From: Polynucleobacter sp. Adler-ghost
GTDB taxonomy: Bacteria; Pseudomonadota; Gammaproteobacteria; Burkholderiales; Burkholderiaceae
DNA length: 64,000 nt
NCBI RefSeq assembly: GCF_018688495.1
Contig: NZ_CP061320.1
Span: 654,586-718,585 of the forward strand
Direction: 5' to 3'
Every line of letters starts with the position of its first letter. Positions within the stretch are counted from its first letter, which is position 1. The notes beneath the pieces are model-generated. The model was given only the letters and a program-made list of their open reading frames with translations, ran no database searches and was not told the DNA's origin. Below are positions 11,311-20,859 of this stretch, piece by piece. The position numbers were made by a program, and so were the translations under genes.

Positions 11311-12069
11311 ATGAATCCGATCAAATATATTCTTCTGACTTTGATGGCTCTGTACGTCTCTGCTTCTTTAGCTCAAACAGCGCCAACAGTAGCTGCAGCC
11401 TCAGACCTCAAGTTTGCTTTGGAAGAAATTGCTGCTAACTATAAGGTCGACAAGGGGCAAGAGGTGAGGCTGGTATTTGGTTCATCTGGTGTGCTCTGGC
11501 AGCAAATCAAAAACGGAGCGCCCTTTGGTTTGCTGATGTCTGCAGATGAGGCGTATATCGATGACTTACATAAAAATGGCTTAACAGTAGATCAGGGAAG
11601 TCTTTACGCTATCGGCAGAATAGCCCTCTTGCAGAAAAAGGGTAATCCAATCAAGCTTGCTACAGATAAAGATGGTTTGATTAAAGCCATTACAGAGGCC
11701 AAGAAAATTGCCATAGCCAACCCAGAGCACGCCCCTTACGGCAGGGCTGCAAAAGAATACCTCATTGGCATTGGTGTTTGGGATCTGGCCCAGCCTAAGC
11801 TAGTATTTGGAGAAAATATTTCTCAAGCAACGATGTTTGCCTTAACTGGCTCAGTAGATTTTGCAATTGCAGCCCTATCTTTAGCCATATCACCCCAAGT
11901 GCAAACTCAATCTACCTATGTATTCATTCCAGATCATTTTCATAAGCCCTTAAGACAAAAGATGGCCTTGATCAAAAATAGTGCATCTAGCGCAAAAGAT
12001 TTTTATCAATACCTACAAGAACCTAAGTCTCGGCAAATCATGAGCAGGTATGGCTTTACTGCTCCGTAG
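11311..12069 (+). CDS. modA: Periplasmic molybdate-binding protein ModA-like
   Basis: This is a 252-residue type II periplasmic binding protein with a Sec signal peptide ending near residue 22 (SASLAQ). VAAASDLKFALEEIA, FGSSGVLWQQIKNGAPFGLLMSAD and NPEHAPYGRAAKEYL are the ModA signature segments for oxyanion binding. It should deliver molybdate or tungstate to a ModBC permease, but no modB or modC lies next to it. Two molybdenum enzymes are encoded in this window (29.5 kb and 47.7 kb). It may be a specialised orphan carrier, as some betaproteobacteria have. Confidence 0.85.
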   Translation: MNPIKYILLTLMALYVSASLAQTAPTVAAASDLKFALEEIAANYKVDKGQEVRLVFGSSGVLWQQIKNGAPFGLLMSADEAYIDDLHKNGLTVDQGSLYAIGRIALLQKKGNPIKLATDKDGLIKAITEAKKIAIANPEHAPYGRAAKEYLIGIGVWDLAQPKLVFGENISQATMFALTGSVDFAIAALSLAISPQVQTQSTYVFIPDHFHKPLRQKMALIKNSASSAKDFYQYLQEPKSRQIMSRYGFTAP

Positions 12070-12106
12070 TCATCTATTTGTAATATAGTTCGATTATTAT
12101 AGAATT

Positions 12107-12436
12107 ATGAAAAATACCGAAGCTATTCTGGCGTTCATGGCCCTAGGGCAAGAATCTCGCTTAAACGTCTATCGCCTCATCGTTCAAAAAGGCGATCAAG
12201 GTTTATTACCTTCACAAATCCATGAAATGCTGGGTATTCCCAACGCGACGCTCAGCTTTCATCTGAAAGAGCTCTATCAAGCCAATCTCATCACTGTCGA
12301 GCGCCAAAGTCGTAATCTGATCTACAGACCAAATCCAGGAATGGTAGAAGATCTTAGTCAATTCTTACTAGCTAACTGCTGTGACGGTAAGCCATGCAAA
12401 ACCATCAAAACTATCAAAAAGGTGAAGGCTCAATGA
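12107..12436 (+). CDS. arsR: ArsR-type arsenite-responsive repressor
   Basis: This 109-residue winged-helix SmtB/ArsR protein heads the ars operon. The HTH spans about residues 35-58 (PSQIHEMLGIPNATLSFHLKEL). The classical alpha-3 CVC metal site is absent. A C-terminal Cys cluster, C91, C92 and C97, resembles the As(III) site described for Acidithiobacillus ferrooxidans ArsR. It should repress its own operon until arsenite binds. The gene overlaps arsC by the ATGA tetramer. An AT-rich stretch just upstream probably holds operator and promoter, but no clean palindrome is visible. Confidence 0.9.
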   Translation: MKNTEAILAFMALGQESRLNVYRLIVQKGDQGLLPSQIHEMLGIPNATLSFHLKELYQANLITVERQSRNLIYRPNPGMVEDLSQFLLANCCDGKPCKTIKTIKKVKAQ

Positions 12437-12912
12437 AGCAGTACAACATCCTTTTCTTATGTACTCATAACTCTGCTAGATCGATCTTAGGTGAGGCTTT
12501 AGCATCCACTCATCCAAGCGGTAAATTGATCGGGTACTCAGCAGGCTCTACCCCGGGTACAAGCGTGAATCCTATTGCTGCTGATATTGCAGAGGAATTG
12601 GGTATGGACCGCACTCTTTTGAGATCGAAGAGTTGGGATGAGTTTGCTTTACCAGACGCTCCAAAGATGGATTTTATTGTGACGGTGTGCGATAACGCTG
12701 CTGGCGAAGTGTGCCCATTTTGGCCGGGTCAGCCTGCGACAGCGCATTGGGGGTTCCCCGATCCATCGCAAGTGCAGGGCACTGATTTAGAGAAAAAGGC
12801 AGCTTTTAATGAGGTCATGAATGGCCTCAAAAGACGTTTAGATATTTTGGCGGCAATGCCATTAGAAAAACTTGATTCTATGAGCCTGAAAGAGATCCAC
12901 AGCAAAGCATGA
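12433..12912 (+). CDS. arsC: Arsenate reductase, LMW-phosphatase family
   Basis: It reduces arsenate to arsenite in the cytoplasm so that the downstream pump can export it. The 159-residue protein has the C-X5-R P-loop C10-THNSA-R16 near the N terminus, two further cysteines at C86 and C94 that fit the Cys relay of thioredoxin-coupled ArsC, and an Asp-Pro at 110-111 that fits the general acid. I chose the ATG at 12433, which overlaps the arsR stop, over an upstream in-frame ATG inside arsR, because the protein family begins just before the P-loop. Confidence 0.93.
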   Translation: MKQYNILFLCTHNSARSILGEALASTHPSGKLIGYSAGSTPGTSVNPIAADIAEELGMDRTLLRSKSWDEFALPDAPKMDFIVTVCDNAAGEVCPFWPGQPATAHWGFPDPSQVQGTDLEKKAAFNEVMNGLKRRLDILAAMPLEKLDSMSLKEIHSKA

Positions 12913-13958
12913 GCTCCCTTACTAAAAAACTCTCCTTTCTAGATCGCTATTTGACGGTCTGGATCTTTGCAGCAATGGCCCTGGGTATTGCCTTAGGTCA
13001 CTTTATTCCAGATGTGGAAAAGTTTATTAATTTCTTTCAGGTTGGAGCCACTAATCTTCCAATTGCTATTGGTTTGATATTGATGATGTATCCACCCTTT
13101 GCTAAGGTGCGTTACGAAGATCTGCCTGACGTTTTTAAAGATAAACGTATCTTTCTGATTTCGCTATTCATGAACTGGATCATTGCCCCAACTTTAATGT
13201 TCTTTTTAGCGATTACTTTTGTCCCAGATCAACCTGAGTATATAGCTGGTCTGATATTGATTGGCATCGCACCTTGTGTTGCGATGGTCATTATTTGGAA
13301 TGATCTGGCCAAAGGCTCTACTGAATACGCTGCTGGCCTAGTGGCATTTAATGCCATATTTCAGGTGCTGTTCTTTAGTGTCTACGCCTACTTTTTCCTG
13401 ACGGTATTGCCTCCATATTTCGGACTCGCAGGATTAAGCGTGAGCATAGGTATGGGCCAGATTGCGCAAAGTGTATTTATCTATTTAGGCATTCCTTGTA
13501 TCGCTGGAATATTGACTAGGGTAGTGATGCTCAAGTTCATGACTAAAGCGCATTATCACGAGCATCTTGTGCCTCGGATTGGTAAGCTCACCCTGATTGC
13601 CTTGCTCTTTACCATCGTCGTGATGTTTAGCCTCAAAGGCGGGGTGATCTTGACGCTCCCGATGGACGTCCTTACCATCGCCGTTCCATTACTCATCTTC
13701 TTTCTGATCATGTTCTTGCTGACATTCTTTGTCACTGGCAAGATGGGGATCGATTACCAGCGTTGCTGCACGCTCTCATTTACTGCTTCGAGTAATAACT
13801 TTGAATTGGCGATTGCTGTAGCGATTGCGGTATTTGGAATTAATTCTGGAGCAGCCTTTGCAGCAGTCATCGGGCCCTTAGTAGAGGTGCCCATCATGAT
13901 TGGCTTAGTGACTGTGGCCTTATGGTTTAAAGGGCGCTATTTCTCAAGAAGCGTTTAA
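12909..13958 (+). CDS. acr3: Arsenite efflux permease Acr3
   Basis: This 349-residue BART-superfamily membrane protein has about ten transmembrane segments and exports arsenite using the proton gradient. The conserved Cys in [10 protein letters not shown] (C123) corresponds to the essential Cys of the family. The gene overlaps arsC by ATGA, so arsR, arsC and acr3 form a compact coupled operon that gives a complete arsenate-reduction and arsenite-export pathway. No arsH or arsD is present. Confidence 0.95.
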   Translation: MSSLTKKLSFLDRYLTVWIFAAMALGIALGHFIPDVEKFINFFQVGATNLPIAIGLILMMYPPFAKVRYEDLPDVFKDKRIFLISLFMNWIIAPTLMFFLAITFVPDQPEYIAGLILIGIAPCVAMVIIWNDLAKGSTEYAAGLVAFNAIFQVLFFSVYAYFFLTVLPPYFGLAGLSVSIGMGQIAQSVFIYLGIPCIAGILTRVVMLKFMTKAHYHEHLVPRIGKLTLIALLFTIVVMFSLKGGVILTLPMDVLTIAVPLLIFFLIMFLLTFFVTGKMGIDYQRCCTLSFTASSNNFELAIAVAIAVFGINSGAAFAAVIGPLVEVPIMIGLVTVALWFKGRYFSRSV

Positions 13959-13993
13959 GTTACAGGATTTGCAGTTCTTATTCGGCAATTTTT

Positions 13994-14257
13994 TTATGCT
14001 CTGTAAGGCCTAACTAGATTCTCTAAACCAAAGGCATCATTTGCATGCCTGAGTTGGTCAATTGACTCTCTCAGCGCTTTTACTTCTTTGCATTTGAGTT
14101 TTTGAAGTTTCTGACGATCCATGCCATAGGTATCTACTAGATAGCGAATTCTAGATAAGCATATTTGTAGACGAATAAGCCAGTAGATGGCAAATATCCC
14201 CGGTGCGAATAAGAGCAGCAAAATACTCATTGAAGAATCCATAAAAAAGACAGTCAC
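13994..14257 (-). CDS. Small single-pass membrane protein, unknown
   Basis: An 87-residue product that I do not recognise. One hydrophobic segment lies near the N terminus (about residues 8-28, a Leu-rich run followed by FAPGIFAIYWLI). A basic, helical cytoplasmic part follows (MDRQKLQKLKCKEVKALRE). The start may be the second Met (residue 6), which sits just before the hydrophobic stretch. It lies between acr3 and uspA, convergent to acr3. There is no evidence for function. Confidence 0.5.
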   Translation of the reverse strand: MTVFFMDSSMSILLLLFAPGIFAIYWLIRLQICLSRIRYLVDTYGMDRQKLQKLKCKEVKALRESIDQLRHANDAFGLENLVRPYRA

Positions 14258-14301
14258 TTAGACGGCCTATTGAAAATAATCTAGCGATGCACTTTTTAAG
14301 C

Positions 14302-14727
14302 TTACTTGACTAATAAAACAGCTTGCTTGGCTGTATTGCTGACTCTCTGAGCAACAGAACCCATCATGGTATCGACAATACCACTGCGACCTTTTGAGCC
14401 CATGACGATCAGATCAAACTTTTCTTTATTGGCAAGTGCAATGATCTCGTTGGCAATATTGCCGCGCTTAATGACCATACTATGTTTTACGCCAGCCGAA
14501 TCTAATACCTTCTGGGATCCCTTGAGTTCTTTCTCACTCACTTCGCGCAGGTAGTCATCAATGACGCTATTTGCCACAAATTGTTTCACGTGACCCAGGC
14601 CAATATCATCATGAACGCTAATTAATGTCACCGTGCACTTGCTGCGCAAATCTTTTGCTAATTTCACAACATACTTAGCTGCATTAAGTGAAGATTTGGA
14701 GCCGTCAACCGGTAATAGAATTTTCAT
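14302..14727 (-). CDS. Universal stress protein, UspA family
   Basis: The 141 residues form a single Usp domain of Rossmann-like fold. It begins MKILLPVDGS, the nucleotide-contact strand, and has the C-terminal ATP-binding motif GSKGRSGIVDTMMGSVAQRV (about residues 110-130, matching G-2x-G-9x-G-S/T). Such proteins bind ATP and are induced in stasis, oxidative or energy stress. The gene is alone on its strand between two membrane protein genes. Confidence 0.93.
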   Translation of the reverse strand: MKILLPVDGSKSSLNAAKYVVKLAKDLRSKCTVTLISVHDDIGLGHVKQFVANSVIDDYLREVSEKELKGSQKVLDSAGVKHSMVIKRGNIANEIIALANKEKFDLIVMGSKGRSGIVDTMMGSVAQRVSNTAKQAVLLVK

Positions 14728-14852
14728 AACACCCTTATTTTTATAGTAAATAAATTAGAACCTCATGGATTCAATTTACTCTCTATATCTTCGTAAATCC
14801 ACAAAGCTTTTTAATACCCCACTAATTTATGCATCTATTTCTTGAGAGGGAT

Positions 14853-15626
14853 TTACTTCAAGAAGGCATCGTAGAAGGTTTTGATAATGAGAATGGTGAC
14901 CAAAATGAAGAAGCCTTTACGAATAAAGGAGTTGCCATGCTTGATCGCAATCCTAGTGCCAATTTGACCGCCTACCAGATTGGCGCTGGCCATGAGTAAG
15001 CCGAGTTTCCAGTCAAAGTAACCTAGATAGAAAAATACGCAGAGCGCACCTAGATTGGAAGCAATATTGAGAAACTTGGCAGGCGCTGCAGACCGCAAAA
15101 AATCAAATCCTAAAACACGGGTGTAAAAGAGTTTATAAAAGGCGCCAGCTCCAGGCCCCAAGAAGCCATCATAAAAACCAATGATGCCGGCGCCTGTTGA
15201 GGCAATGGCTTTTTGTTTATGGTGATGGTGCTTGGGAGCGTGAACCAGACCAGCGCTCGATTTGATATTAAAGATTAGCAGTGCTAGCAATAAAAAAGGC
15301 AGGGCGCCTCTGAGCCATTCGGTTGGTAGGCGAGTAACGAGGTAGGCCCCTGCAACTGAGGCAAAAAAGGCACAGGAGGAGGAGACGATTACCAATCCCC
15401 AGGGGCTTTTATTAACTCGACTGTACTGAATGGCTGAGCCAATCGTACCTACGATAGAGCCAAACTTATTGACTGAGAGTAGGGTGGCTGGTGGAAAGCC
15501 CGGTAGGGCTGCAAACAGTGCTGGAACCTGAATCATCCCCCCGCCACCAATAATGGAGTCGACCAATCCCGCAAATAATGCGAAGGCAAACAATAAGCCA
15601 AGATCGAATACGGAGAGTTCAAGCAT
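14853..15626 (-). CDS. TSUP/TauE-SafE family membrane permease
   Basis: A 257-residue polytopic protein of the 4-toluene sulfonate uptake permease superfamily. The first helix carries the GLVDSIIGGGGMIQVPAL signature and a repeat-like second half carries GFYDGFLGPGAGAF (about residues 150-165). The family moves sulfite, sulfoacetate, thiosulfate or other organosulfur anions, and the substrate here cannot be read from sequence. It is monocistronic and unlike the second TSUP gene at 53.6 kb in the sulfide cluster. Confidence 0.88.
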   Translation of the reverse strand: MLELSVFDLGLLFAFALFAGLVDSIIGGGGMIQVPALFAALPGFPPATLLSVNKFGSIVGTIGSAIQYSRVNKSPWGLVIVSSSCAFFASVAGAYLVTRLPTEWLRGALPFLLLALLIFNIKSSAGLVHAPKHHHHKQKAIASTGAGIIGFYDGFLGPGAGAFYKLFYTRVLGFDFLRSAAPAKFLNIASNLGALCVFFYLGYFDWKLGLLMASANLVGGQIGTRIAIKHGNSFIRKGFFILVTILIIKTFYDAFLK

Positions 15627-15741
15627 GTTGTCTATTCATTTTCTAGTTCTAATGGGCGCTACTACCCCATTTTAGAGGGTTTCATTTGGGTGTACTTGGA
15701 TTGCCTTGCCTAGCTTGGTGGGAGTGGATAATCTAGTGCAA

Positions 15742-16653
15742 ATGAAAGTCAATTCTGAAGGAGTCTCCTCTTCTAGGGTGTATTTACCTGCTGGGCAGAG
15801 CCATGCTTCTTTGCTAGATTTCTTTATTGCCAACTTCCCTCATATCGATAGAGCTGAGTGGGAATCTCGTTTTACAGAGGGTCTCATCATGACTCCGGAG
15901 GGAGAGGCACTTGCAGCTAGTGATTCTTACCTACCTAATACCCATTTACTGTATTTCAGGCGCTTAGCTCGTGAACCACAAATTCCTTTCGAAGAAGCCA
16001 TCCTCTTTCAGGATGAGCATATTTTGGTTGCCGATAAACCTCATTTTTTACCAGTGACTCCAAGCGGTCTTTATCTTCATCAAACCCTATTGAATCGCCT
16101 AAAGAAAAAAACAGGTATTCAAGACTTAAGCCCTATTCATCGTATTGATCGCGATACTGCAGGACTAGTCATTTTTTCAGTCAAACCTCAAGAGCGGGCT
16201 CAATATCAAAATCTGTTTAGAGACCGAGAAGTTAAGAAAGTATACGAAGCCATAGCACCGTATTCAGAAGAGTTGATCAAAAAACTGCCAATGACTTATG
16301 AGAGCAATATCAAAGAGTCAGAACATTTCTTGCAAATGGAGGAAGTCGGGGGCATAGCAAATACAGATACCTACATTGAACTGATTGAAGTAAATATGCC
16401 TTGGGCTAAATATCGCTTAACTCCGGGTAGTGGCAAGAAGCATCAATTACGCTGCCACCTTAATGCCCTCGGGGTTCCAATACGTCATGATCAGATCTAT
16501 CCAATCCTGACCCCTTATCAAGAGTATGATTTGGACTTTTCTAAACCCCTACAGCTCTTAGCAAAAGAGATTCATTTCAAAGACCCGGTAACGGGGCATG
16601 AACGATTTTTCATGAGTGAAAGAGTATTAGCTTTAATTCCGTATGACTGTTAA
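15742..16653 (+). CDS. RluA-family pseudouridine synthase
   Basis: The catalytic motif HRIDRDTAGLVIF with its Asp, the downstream PGSGKKHQLRCHLNALG motif and the length of about 303 residues place this in the RluA family, close to enzymes acting on tRNA U32 and 23S U746. There is no N-terminal S4 domain; about 75 residues precede the catalytic domain. I chose the ATG at 15742. In-frame TTG (15706) and GTG (15736) codons upstream are possible alternatives, and no convincing Shine-Dalgarno site decides between them. The 3' end overlaps dusA by 11 bases. Confidence 0.85.
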   Translation: MKVNSEGVSSSRVYLPAGQSHASLLDFFIANFPHIDRAEWESRFTEGLIMTPEGEALAASDSYLPNTHLLYFRRLAREPQIPFEEAILFQDEHILVADKPHFLPVTPSGLYLHQTLLNRLKKKTGIQDLSPIHRIDRDTAGLVIFSVKPQERAQYQNLFRDREVKKVYEAIAPYSEELIKKLPMTYESNIKESEHFLQMEEVGGIANTDTYIELIEVNMPWAKYRLTPGSGKKHQLRCHLNALGVPIRHDQIYPILTPYQEYDLDFSKPLQLLAKEIHFKDPVTGHERFFMSERVLALIPYDC

Positions 16654-17725
16654 GCCCGCCAAACGATTAGCTGTAGCCCCAATGATGGAATGGACTGACC
16701 GTCATTGCCGCTCTTTTCATCGCTCGCTAACTAAAGATGCTGTTCTCTATACCGAGATGGTGACGACAGGCGCTCTGATTCATGGAGATGTACCCCGACA
16801 TTTAGATTATTCGCAGGATCAGCATCCAGTCGTATTGCAACTAGGCGGCTCCGAACCTTCTGATCTTGCTAAAGCTGCAGACTTAGCTCAGCAGTGGGGC
16901 TACGATGAGATTGATCTTAATTGTGGTTGCCCATCTGAGCGCGTGCAACGTGGGGCATTTGGTGCTTGTTTAATGGCTGAGCCACAACTGGTTTCCGATT
17001 GTGTCAAAGCCATGAAAGCTGCTGTTGATATCCCGATCACAGTAAAGCATCGCTTGGGCTTAGATTCGATGGATGCTGCAAACTCTGAGAAAGATTATCA
17101 ATTTGCTTTGAACTTTATTCTTGCGGTAGCGGATGCGGGTGCTAGCCAAGTTACCATTCATGCTCGCAATGCTGTTCTCAAGGGTTTATCCCCAAAAGAG
17201 AATCGTAGTAAACCACCATTGCATTATGAAGTCGCCGCAAAACTTCGTCTAGATGCGCAAAAACAATTTCCTAATCTCAAAGTCCTGCTCAATGGTGGCC
17301 TAGAAACTAATGAGCAAATTGCTGGCCATTGGGATGACTTTGATGGCTTTATGGTGGGTAGGGTGGCATATCATTTTCCGGCGATGTTGCTTGGTTGGGA
17401 TGATTTGATTAAGACTAATGGTGAAGCTGCTGGATATCTATTTAGTGAGACCGAGTGGCATCGCATACAGATTGCATTAGTGAGGCAGGTGCAGGCATGG
17501 TTTGACGAGTGCCAATCTAAAGGCAAACCGTTTTATATCGGAGCATTTACAAGACATATCCTTGGCCTAGCCCATGGTAGGGCAGGCTCACGCTACTGGC
17601 GCCAGCGCCTTTCTGATCACCATGCCTTGGCTAAAGTACAGAGTAAGGCAGCTATTTTGGACTTCTTTATCGATGCTAGCCTCACCTTGGGAGATTGGGC
17701 TGCCTTTGAGTTTGCTGAGGCTTAA
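16643..17725 (+). CDS. dusA: tRNA-dihydrouridine(20/20a) synthase DusA
   Basis: DusA reduces U20/U20a in tRNA with FMN and NADPH. The 360-residue TIM-barrel protein starts with the DusA-specific VAPMMEWTDRHCRSFHR, has DLNCGCPSERVQRGAFGACLM with catalytic Cys109, and HARNAVLKGLSPKENR (about residue 175). RLGLDS in place of the usual RIGIDD is a mild variant. The start overlaps the preceding pseudouridine synthase gene, so the two RNA-modification genes are probably coupled. The tRNA-His gene follows. Confidence 0.95.
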   Translation: MTVKPAKRLAVAPMMEWTDRHCRSFHRSLTKDAVLYTEMVTTGALIHGDVPRHLDYSQDQHPVVLQLGGSEPSDLAKAADLAQQWGYDEIDLNCGCPSERVQRGAFGACLMAEPQLVSDCVKAMKAAVDIPITVKHRLGLDSMDAANSEKDYQFALNFILAVADAGASQVTIHARNAVLKGLSPKENRSKPPLHYEVAAKLRLDAQKQFPNLKVLLNGGLETNEQIAGHWDDFDGFMVGRVAYHFPAMLLGWDDLIKTNGEAAGYLFSETEWHRIQIALVRQVQAWFDECQSKGKPFYIGAFTRHILGLAHGRAGSRYWRQRLSDHHALAKVQSKAAILDFFIDASLTLGDWAAFEFAEA

Positions 17726-17745
17726 ATCACCTATCTAAGCCATTT

Positions 17746-17775
17746 TTGACAGGGTTTAGGCTCAAAAGCTATAAT
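17746..17775 (+). promoter_or_regulatory. Sigma-70 promoter of tRNA-His
   Basis: Consensus TTGACA at 17746-17751 and consensus TATAAT at 17770-17775 are separated by 18 bases and sit just upstream of the tRNA. This is the best promoter visible by eye in the window. Confidence 0.85.
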
Positions 17776-17788
17776 CTAGGTCTTCAGT

Positions 17789-17865
17789 GGCGGACGTAGC
17801 TCAGTTGGTAGAGTCCCAGATTGTGATTCTGGTTGTCGCGGGTTCGAGCCCCGTCGTTCGCCCCA
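17789..17865 (+). tRNA. tRNA-His (GTG)
   Basis: All four arms fold: acceptor GCGGACG with CGTTCGC, anticodon GTG at 17823-17825, and T-arm GCGGG-TTCGAGC-CCCGT. An encoded G at -1 (17789) faces discriminator C, which is the tRNA-His identity element. CCA is encoded at 17863-17865. A consensus promoter lies upstream. Confidence 0.97.
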
Positions 17866-17918
17866 CTTAGCGCTAGATCCTAAATTTTTATTGTCGAATA
17901 GCTGAAAATCTTGATGCG

Positions 17919-18947
17919 CTACTCTGGCTTGATACCAGACTTCTTAATCAAATTTGTCCAAAGTTCAATTTCAGATTTCAAGAAATTGTTATAAGCGTTA
18001 GTACCCAAGGGTGGAATCACAAAGCCAACAGACTCAATGCGTTGTCGAACTTCAGGTGTTTGCAAAGCTTGAATCATGGCAGCTTCTAACTTATCCACGA
18101 TAGGCTTAGGAGTTCCTTTAGGGGCGCTAATGCCAGCCCAAGATAGCGCCTGAAATCCTGGATAGCCACTTTCTGCCACAGTCGGAATGGTTGGGTAGAG
18201 CGGATTGCGCTGCAAACTGCTCACCGCAATCGGACGCAATTTACCAGCCGCAACATAAGGTAGTGCCGCATCTTGATTGATAAAGATCATCGGGATTTCA
18301 TTGGCGAGAATAGCGTTCATGAGCGGGCCACCACCACGATAGGGTATGCCAACAATCGGGAGTGGATTGCAATTGGTTTTGTTCTTCACATCTTTACAGG
18401 TGTTAGTTGCTTGTCGCAGAAGCTCCATCGCCATGTGGCCTGAAGAGGCATAGGTGTATCCATAGTCAAGCTTGCCAGGATCTTTGCGCGCAAAATCCAC
18501 AATATCTTTTAGGGTTTTAAATGGACGCTCTGGGTTCACTACTAATACGTTGGGGCCTAAATCAATTAAAGAGATATGGGCAAAGTCTTTCATGGAATCG
18601 TATTTAAGATTGGGATCTAAACCATGAGCCACCGCATTCTGACCAACACCTGTCATCACTAAAGTGTAGCCATCAGCTTGCGCACCAGCAGCTCGCTCAG
18701 CACCAATGACACCACCACCACCGCTAATGTTTTCAATCACAAAAGCCTGCTTAAATATTTTGGTTAACTGTTCTGCAGAAATACGTGCCATAAGATCCGT
18801 GGTTCCTCCAGGCGGGAAGGGCACAATGATTTTGACGGGCTTGCTTGGATAATCGGACTGGGCTAATACTGGAAGATGACTTGCGTAACAGAGGGCGCTA
18901 ATCAGAAATATCTTAGTGAGCTGAGTGAAGAAAGAAAGCCTAGTCAT
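17919..18947 (-). CDS. Bug/TctC-family periplasmic binding protein
   Basis: A 342-residue extracytoplasmic solute receptor of the tripartite tricarboxylate transporter family, with a Sec signal peptide of about 29 residues. YPSKPVKIIVPFPPGGTTDLMAR and the VIENISGGGGVIGAERAA segment are family signatures. These proteins bind carboxylates for TctAB permeases or feed other transporters or sensors. No tctA or tctB lies nearby, so this is one of the orphan Bug proteins typical of Burkholderiales. The ligand is unknown. An unusual Cys pair (about residues 177 and 187) may form a disulfide in the periplasm. Confidence 0.9.
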   Translation of the reverse strand: MTRLSFFTQLTKIFLISALCYASHLPVLAQSDYPSKPVKIIVPFPPGGTTDLMARISAEQLTKIFKQAFVIENISGGGGVIGAERAAGAQADGYTLVMTGVGQNAVAHGLDPNLKYDSMKDFAHISLIDLGPNVLVVNPERPFKTLKDIVDFARKDPGKLDYGYTYASSGHMAMELLRQATNTCKDVKNKTNCNPLPIVGIPYRGGGPLMNAILANEIPMIFINQDAALPYVAAGKLRPIAVSSLQRNPLYPTIPTVAESGYPGFQALSWAGISAPKGTPKPIVDKLEAAMIQALQTPEVRQRIESVGFVIPPLGTNAYNNFLKSEIELWTNLIKKSGIKPE

Positions 18948-19105
18948 GTATCGATTCCTATTAACAAATTCTGAAGGTAATAAACGCCTAAAGTAAGGTT
19001 AAATGTAAGGGTAATTAAATAAGAATCAGAAAACAAGTGCAGGTATACCCTTTCCTGCATATCAAGCATTAATATAGGGATATTCACAGTTGCGCCTAAT
19101 TTACT

Positions 19106-20845
19106 ATGCCCAAAAAGACTAAAGAATCTCTGCGAAGTGCCCGTTGGTTTGAGCCTGATGATCTCAGGTCATTTGGGCACCGATCTCGCGCCATGCAAAT
19201 GGGCTACGGCCCTGATGATTGGTCTGGTAAACCTGTGATTGCTATTGTGAATACATGGTCAGACATTAACCCTTGCCATACACACTTTAAGCAACGTGTC
19301 GATGATGTGAAGCGTGGCGTATTACAAGCCGGTGGATTTCCAATTGAGTTACCAGCGATTTCGCTTGCAGAGCAATATGTCAAACCAACGACCATGCTCT
19401 ATCGAAATATGCTCGCCATGGAAACCGAAGAGCTGATTCGTTCTCATCCAGTCGATGGCGCAGTTCTCATGGGTGGCTGCGATAAAACTACGCCAGGCCT
19501 AGTGATGGGCGCTCTTTCAGCTGGGCTGCCATTCGTATATTTACCTGCTGGCCCAATGCTGCGTGGTAACTGGAAAGGCAAGATTCTCGGCTCTGGTTCT
19601 GATGCTTGGAAGTATTGGGATGAACGCCGTGCTGGGAATATCTCTGAAGCCCAGTGGTTAGAGATGGAGGGTGGTATTGCGCGGAGCCACGGTACCTGTA
19701 TGACCATGGGTACCGCCGCAACGATGATGGGTATCTCTGAAGCATTAGGTCTTACATTGCCAGGTGCGTCAAGTATTCCGGCAGCAGATGCCAGCCATCC
19801 ACGCATGGCTGCAGCTTGCGGAAGAAGAATCGTCGAGATGGTTTGGGAGGACTTGACCCCCGCAAAGATTCTCAACAAGACTAGCTTTATCAATGCAATC
19901 CATGCTGCCATGGCCATGGGTTGTAGTACCAATGCCATCATTCACTTAATTGCTATGTCACGCCGTGCTGGAAAAGAATGCACGGTAACCTTAGAAGATT
20001 TTGATCTAGCGAGTAGGAAAGTACCTGTGATTGCCAATATCAGACCGAGTGGCGATCAATACTTAATGGAAGACTTCTATTATGCCGGCGGTATGCCTGC
20101 GCTACTTAAGCAGATGGGAGACCATCTGGACCCAAGTGCGCTGACCATCACCGGTAAAACGATTGGTGAGAACATTCAACACGCCGAAGTCAATAACGAA
20201 GATGTCATTAGGCCACTGCACAAAGCGATTTATAAAGAGGGTGCGCTAGCAGTACTCAAAGGCAATATTGCTCCAGGTGGAGCAGTGATTAAGCCAAGCG
20301 CCTGTGCTGATAAATTTTTAAAACACACTGGCCCAGCGCTGGTGTTTGATAGTTACCCAGAAATGAAAAAAGCCGTTGAAGATGAAAATCTGGATGTCAC
20401 TGAAAATCATATTCTTGTATTAAGAAATGCGGGGCCTAAAGGTGGTCCAGGTATGCCAGAGTGGGGGATGTTGCCGATTCCGGTAAAGCTAGTCAAACAA
20501 GGTGTAAGAGATATGCTCCGCTTATCTGATGCACGTATGAGCGGTACGAGCTATGGCGCCTGCATTTTGCATGTATCGCCAGAATCCTATATCGGTGGAC
20601 CACTAGCCCTTGTGAAGACAGGTGACCTCATCACAGTAGATGTGCCCAACAGAAAGATTCATCTAGAGATCAGTGATGAAGAGCTTGATCAAAGAAAAGC
20701 AGCATGGACGCCACCAGAACCTAAATACGAACGTGGTTATGGATGGATGTTTAGCAAACACATCTTGCAAGCAGAAGATGGTTGCGACTTTGACTTCCTA
20801 GAAACCAGCTTTGGGAAACCAGTGCCAGAGCCGGATATTTTTTAA
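19106..20845 (+). CDS. IlvD/Edd-family sugar-acid dehydratase, arabonate dehydratase-like
   Basis: The 579-residue dehydratase carries the three cluster cysteines C57 (NTWSDINPC), C125 (GGCDKTTPG) and C198 (HGTCMTMG). Their spacing is the same, shifted by two residues, as I recall for the [2Fe-2S] L-arabonate dehydratase of Rhizobium, so a sugar acid such as L-arabonate, D-xylonate or a related aldonate is a likelier substrate than dihydroxyisovalerate. The Mg and substrate region SGTSYGACILHVSPE is intact near residue 480. The gene is alone downstream of a divergent TctC gene. It could be a secondary IlvD; the neighbours do not decide. Confidence 0.85.
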   Translation: MPKKTKESLRSARWFEPDDLRSFGHRSRAMQMGYGPDDWSGKPVIAIVNTWSDINPCHTHFKQRVDDVKRGVLQAGGFPIELPAISLAEQYVKPTTMLYRNMLAMETEELIRSHPVDGAVLMGGCDKTTPGLVMGALSAGLPFVYLPAGPMLRGNWKGKILGSGSDAWKYWDERRAGNISEAQWLEMEGGIARSHGTCMTMGTAATMMGISEALGLTLPGASSIPAADASHPRMAAACGRRIVEMVWEDLTPAKILNKTSFINAIHAAMAMGCSTNAIIHLIAMSRRAGKECTVTLEDFDLASRKVPVIANIRPSGDQYLMEDFYYAGGMPALLKQMGDHLDPSALTITGKTIGENIQHAEVNNEDVIRPLHKAIYKEGALAVLKGNIAPGGAVIKPSACADKFLKHTGPALVFDSYPEMKKAVEDENLDVTENHILVLRNAGPKGGPGMPEWGMLPIPVKLVKQGVRDMLRLSDARMSGTSYGACILHVSPESYIGGPLALVKTGDLITVDVPNRKIHLEISDEELDQRKAAWTPPEPKYERGYGWMFSKHILQAEDGCDFDFLETSFGKPVPEPDIF

Positions 20846-20859
20846 AGATCAAGAGATGT

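Noticed and set aside
12070..12106. ArsR operator palindrome before arsR
   Set aside because: The stretch is AT-rich with a direct TATAG repeat but has no convincing dyad by eye.
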